This document shows, one piece after another, positions 5,199 through 5,202 of a DNA stretch of 5,202 bases. How positions within the stretch are numbered: position 1 is the first letter of the stretch; each line of letters begins with the position of its first letter. The stretch lies in assembly GCA_025997495.1 (NCBI GenBank), contig BNUR01000172.1:1-5202 (forward strand), written 5' to 3'. The stretch comes from Spirochaetia bacterium (GTDB lineage: Bacteria > Spirochaetota > Spirochaetia > Treponematales > Breznakiellaceae). The notes beneath the pieces were generated by a model. The model did not search any database. It was not told the origin of the DNA and worked only from the letters and a program-made list of their open reading frames with translations. The position numbers and the translations under genes were made by a program.

Positions 5199-5202
5199 AC
5201 CC

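Larger units (their letters stand above)
5046..5201 (-). other. Open minus-strand frame entering from the right edge, coding status doubtful
   Basis: The frame is open for 51 codons from the window edge to TGA at 5046-5048. It opens with five glycine codons read from the poly-G tract, then NSLQYKELGDF. An internal ATG (complement of 5151-5153) would give a 35-residue basic peptide, MLLNSAPLKKCAGSQVRTNL and onward to FFDMRKG. No Shine-Dalgarno fits that ATG and no known family is recognised. It may be the tail of a gene lying outside the window, an ORF inside a dispersed repeat, or chance. Confidence 0.22.
4858..5202. other. 345-bp spacer upstream of iorB without a convincing gene
   Basis: This stretch holds a 13-bp inverted repeat pair, two TTTTTCGTG units, two small hairpins, a 10-bp palindrome (ATCTTAAGAT, 5077-5086) and an 11-C tract. 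No reading frame resembles the C-terminal ferredoxin domain or any other part of IorA. A weak promoter-like pair for iorB can be drawn on the minus strand (TTGTAG, 17 bp, TACACT, ending 7-8 bp before the ATG), which would give a nearly leaderless message. It is too weak to call as a separate feature. Confidence 0.6.

Noticed and set aside
5152..5202. Plus-strand ATG with MKSPNSLYCNEL then a proline run, as the start of a phase-variable gene
   Set aside because: The AGGAG sits only one base from the ATG, too close to work, and only 17 codons are visible, so there is nothing to support a gene.

Overview
The window looks like part of a bacterial chromosome from an anaerobe with moderate-to-high GC genes and AT-richer spacers. 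The start of GlgA reads most like spirochaete (Treponema-type) enzymes. The accessory catabolic cluster and the intergenic repeat elements would fit a gut or environmental treponeme, but this taxonomic call is an inference from protein texture and no marker gene supports it.

Layout. All recognised metabolic genes lie on the minus strand, so transcription runs from right to left. From the right: a 345-bp spacer (4858-5202) with repeats, hairpins and a poly-C tract but no convincing gene; iorB (4267-4857), the beta/gamma-domain subunit of indolepyruvate:ferredoxin oxidoreductase; a phenylacetate-CoA ligase family gene (2954-4267) whose start codon overlaps the iorB stop; a plus-strand gene for a small exported protein of unknown function (2442-2882) with a well-formed promoter of its own; a second phenylacetate-CoA ligase family gene (968-2269); a tandem ACT-domain protein (530-946) 21 bp after it; a spacer dominated by a perfect 24-bp inverted repeat (405-428 / 471-494); and the first 124 codons of glgA (glycogen synthase), which runs off the left edge.

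How the genes may work together. The family-level reading is an aryl-pyruvate/aryl-acetate module. IorAB converts indole-, phenyl- or hydroxyphenylpyruvate, CoA and oxidised ferredoxin to the arylacetyl-CoA, CO2 and reduced ferredoxin. The PaaK-type enzymes interconvert arylacetate plus ATP with arylacetyl-CoA plus AMP/PPi. The ACT protein plausibly senses an aromatic amino acid. The pathway could run oxidatively (aromatic amino acid fermentation) or reductively (rebuilding aromatic amino acids from scavenged aryl acids), and the sequence does not decide which.

The main oddities are that iorB is present without iorA next to it, that a divergently oriented exported-protein gene splits the two paralogous ligases, and that several non-coding repeat or hairpin structures flank the cluster. 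I found no RNA gene, CRISPR array, transposase or clearly novel system.
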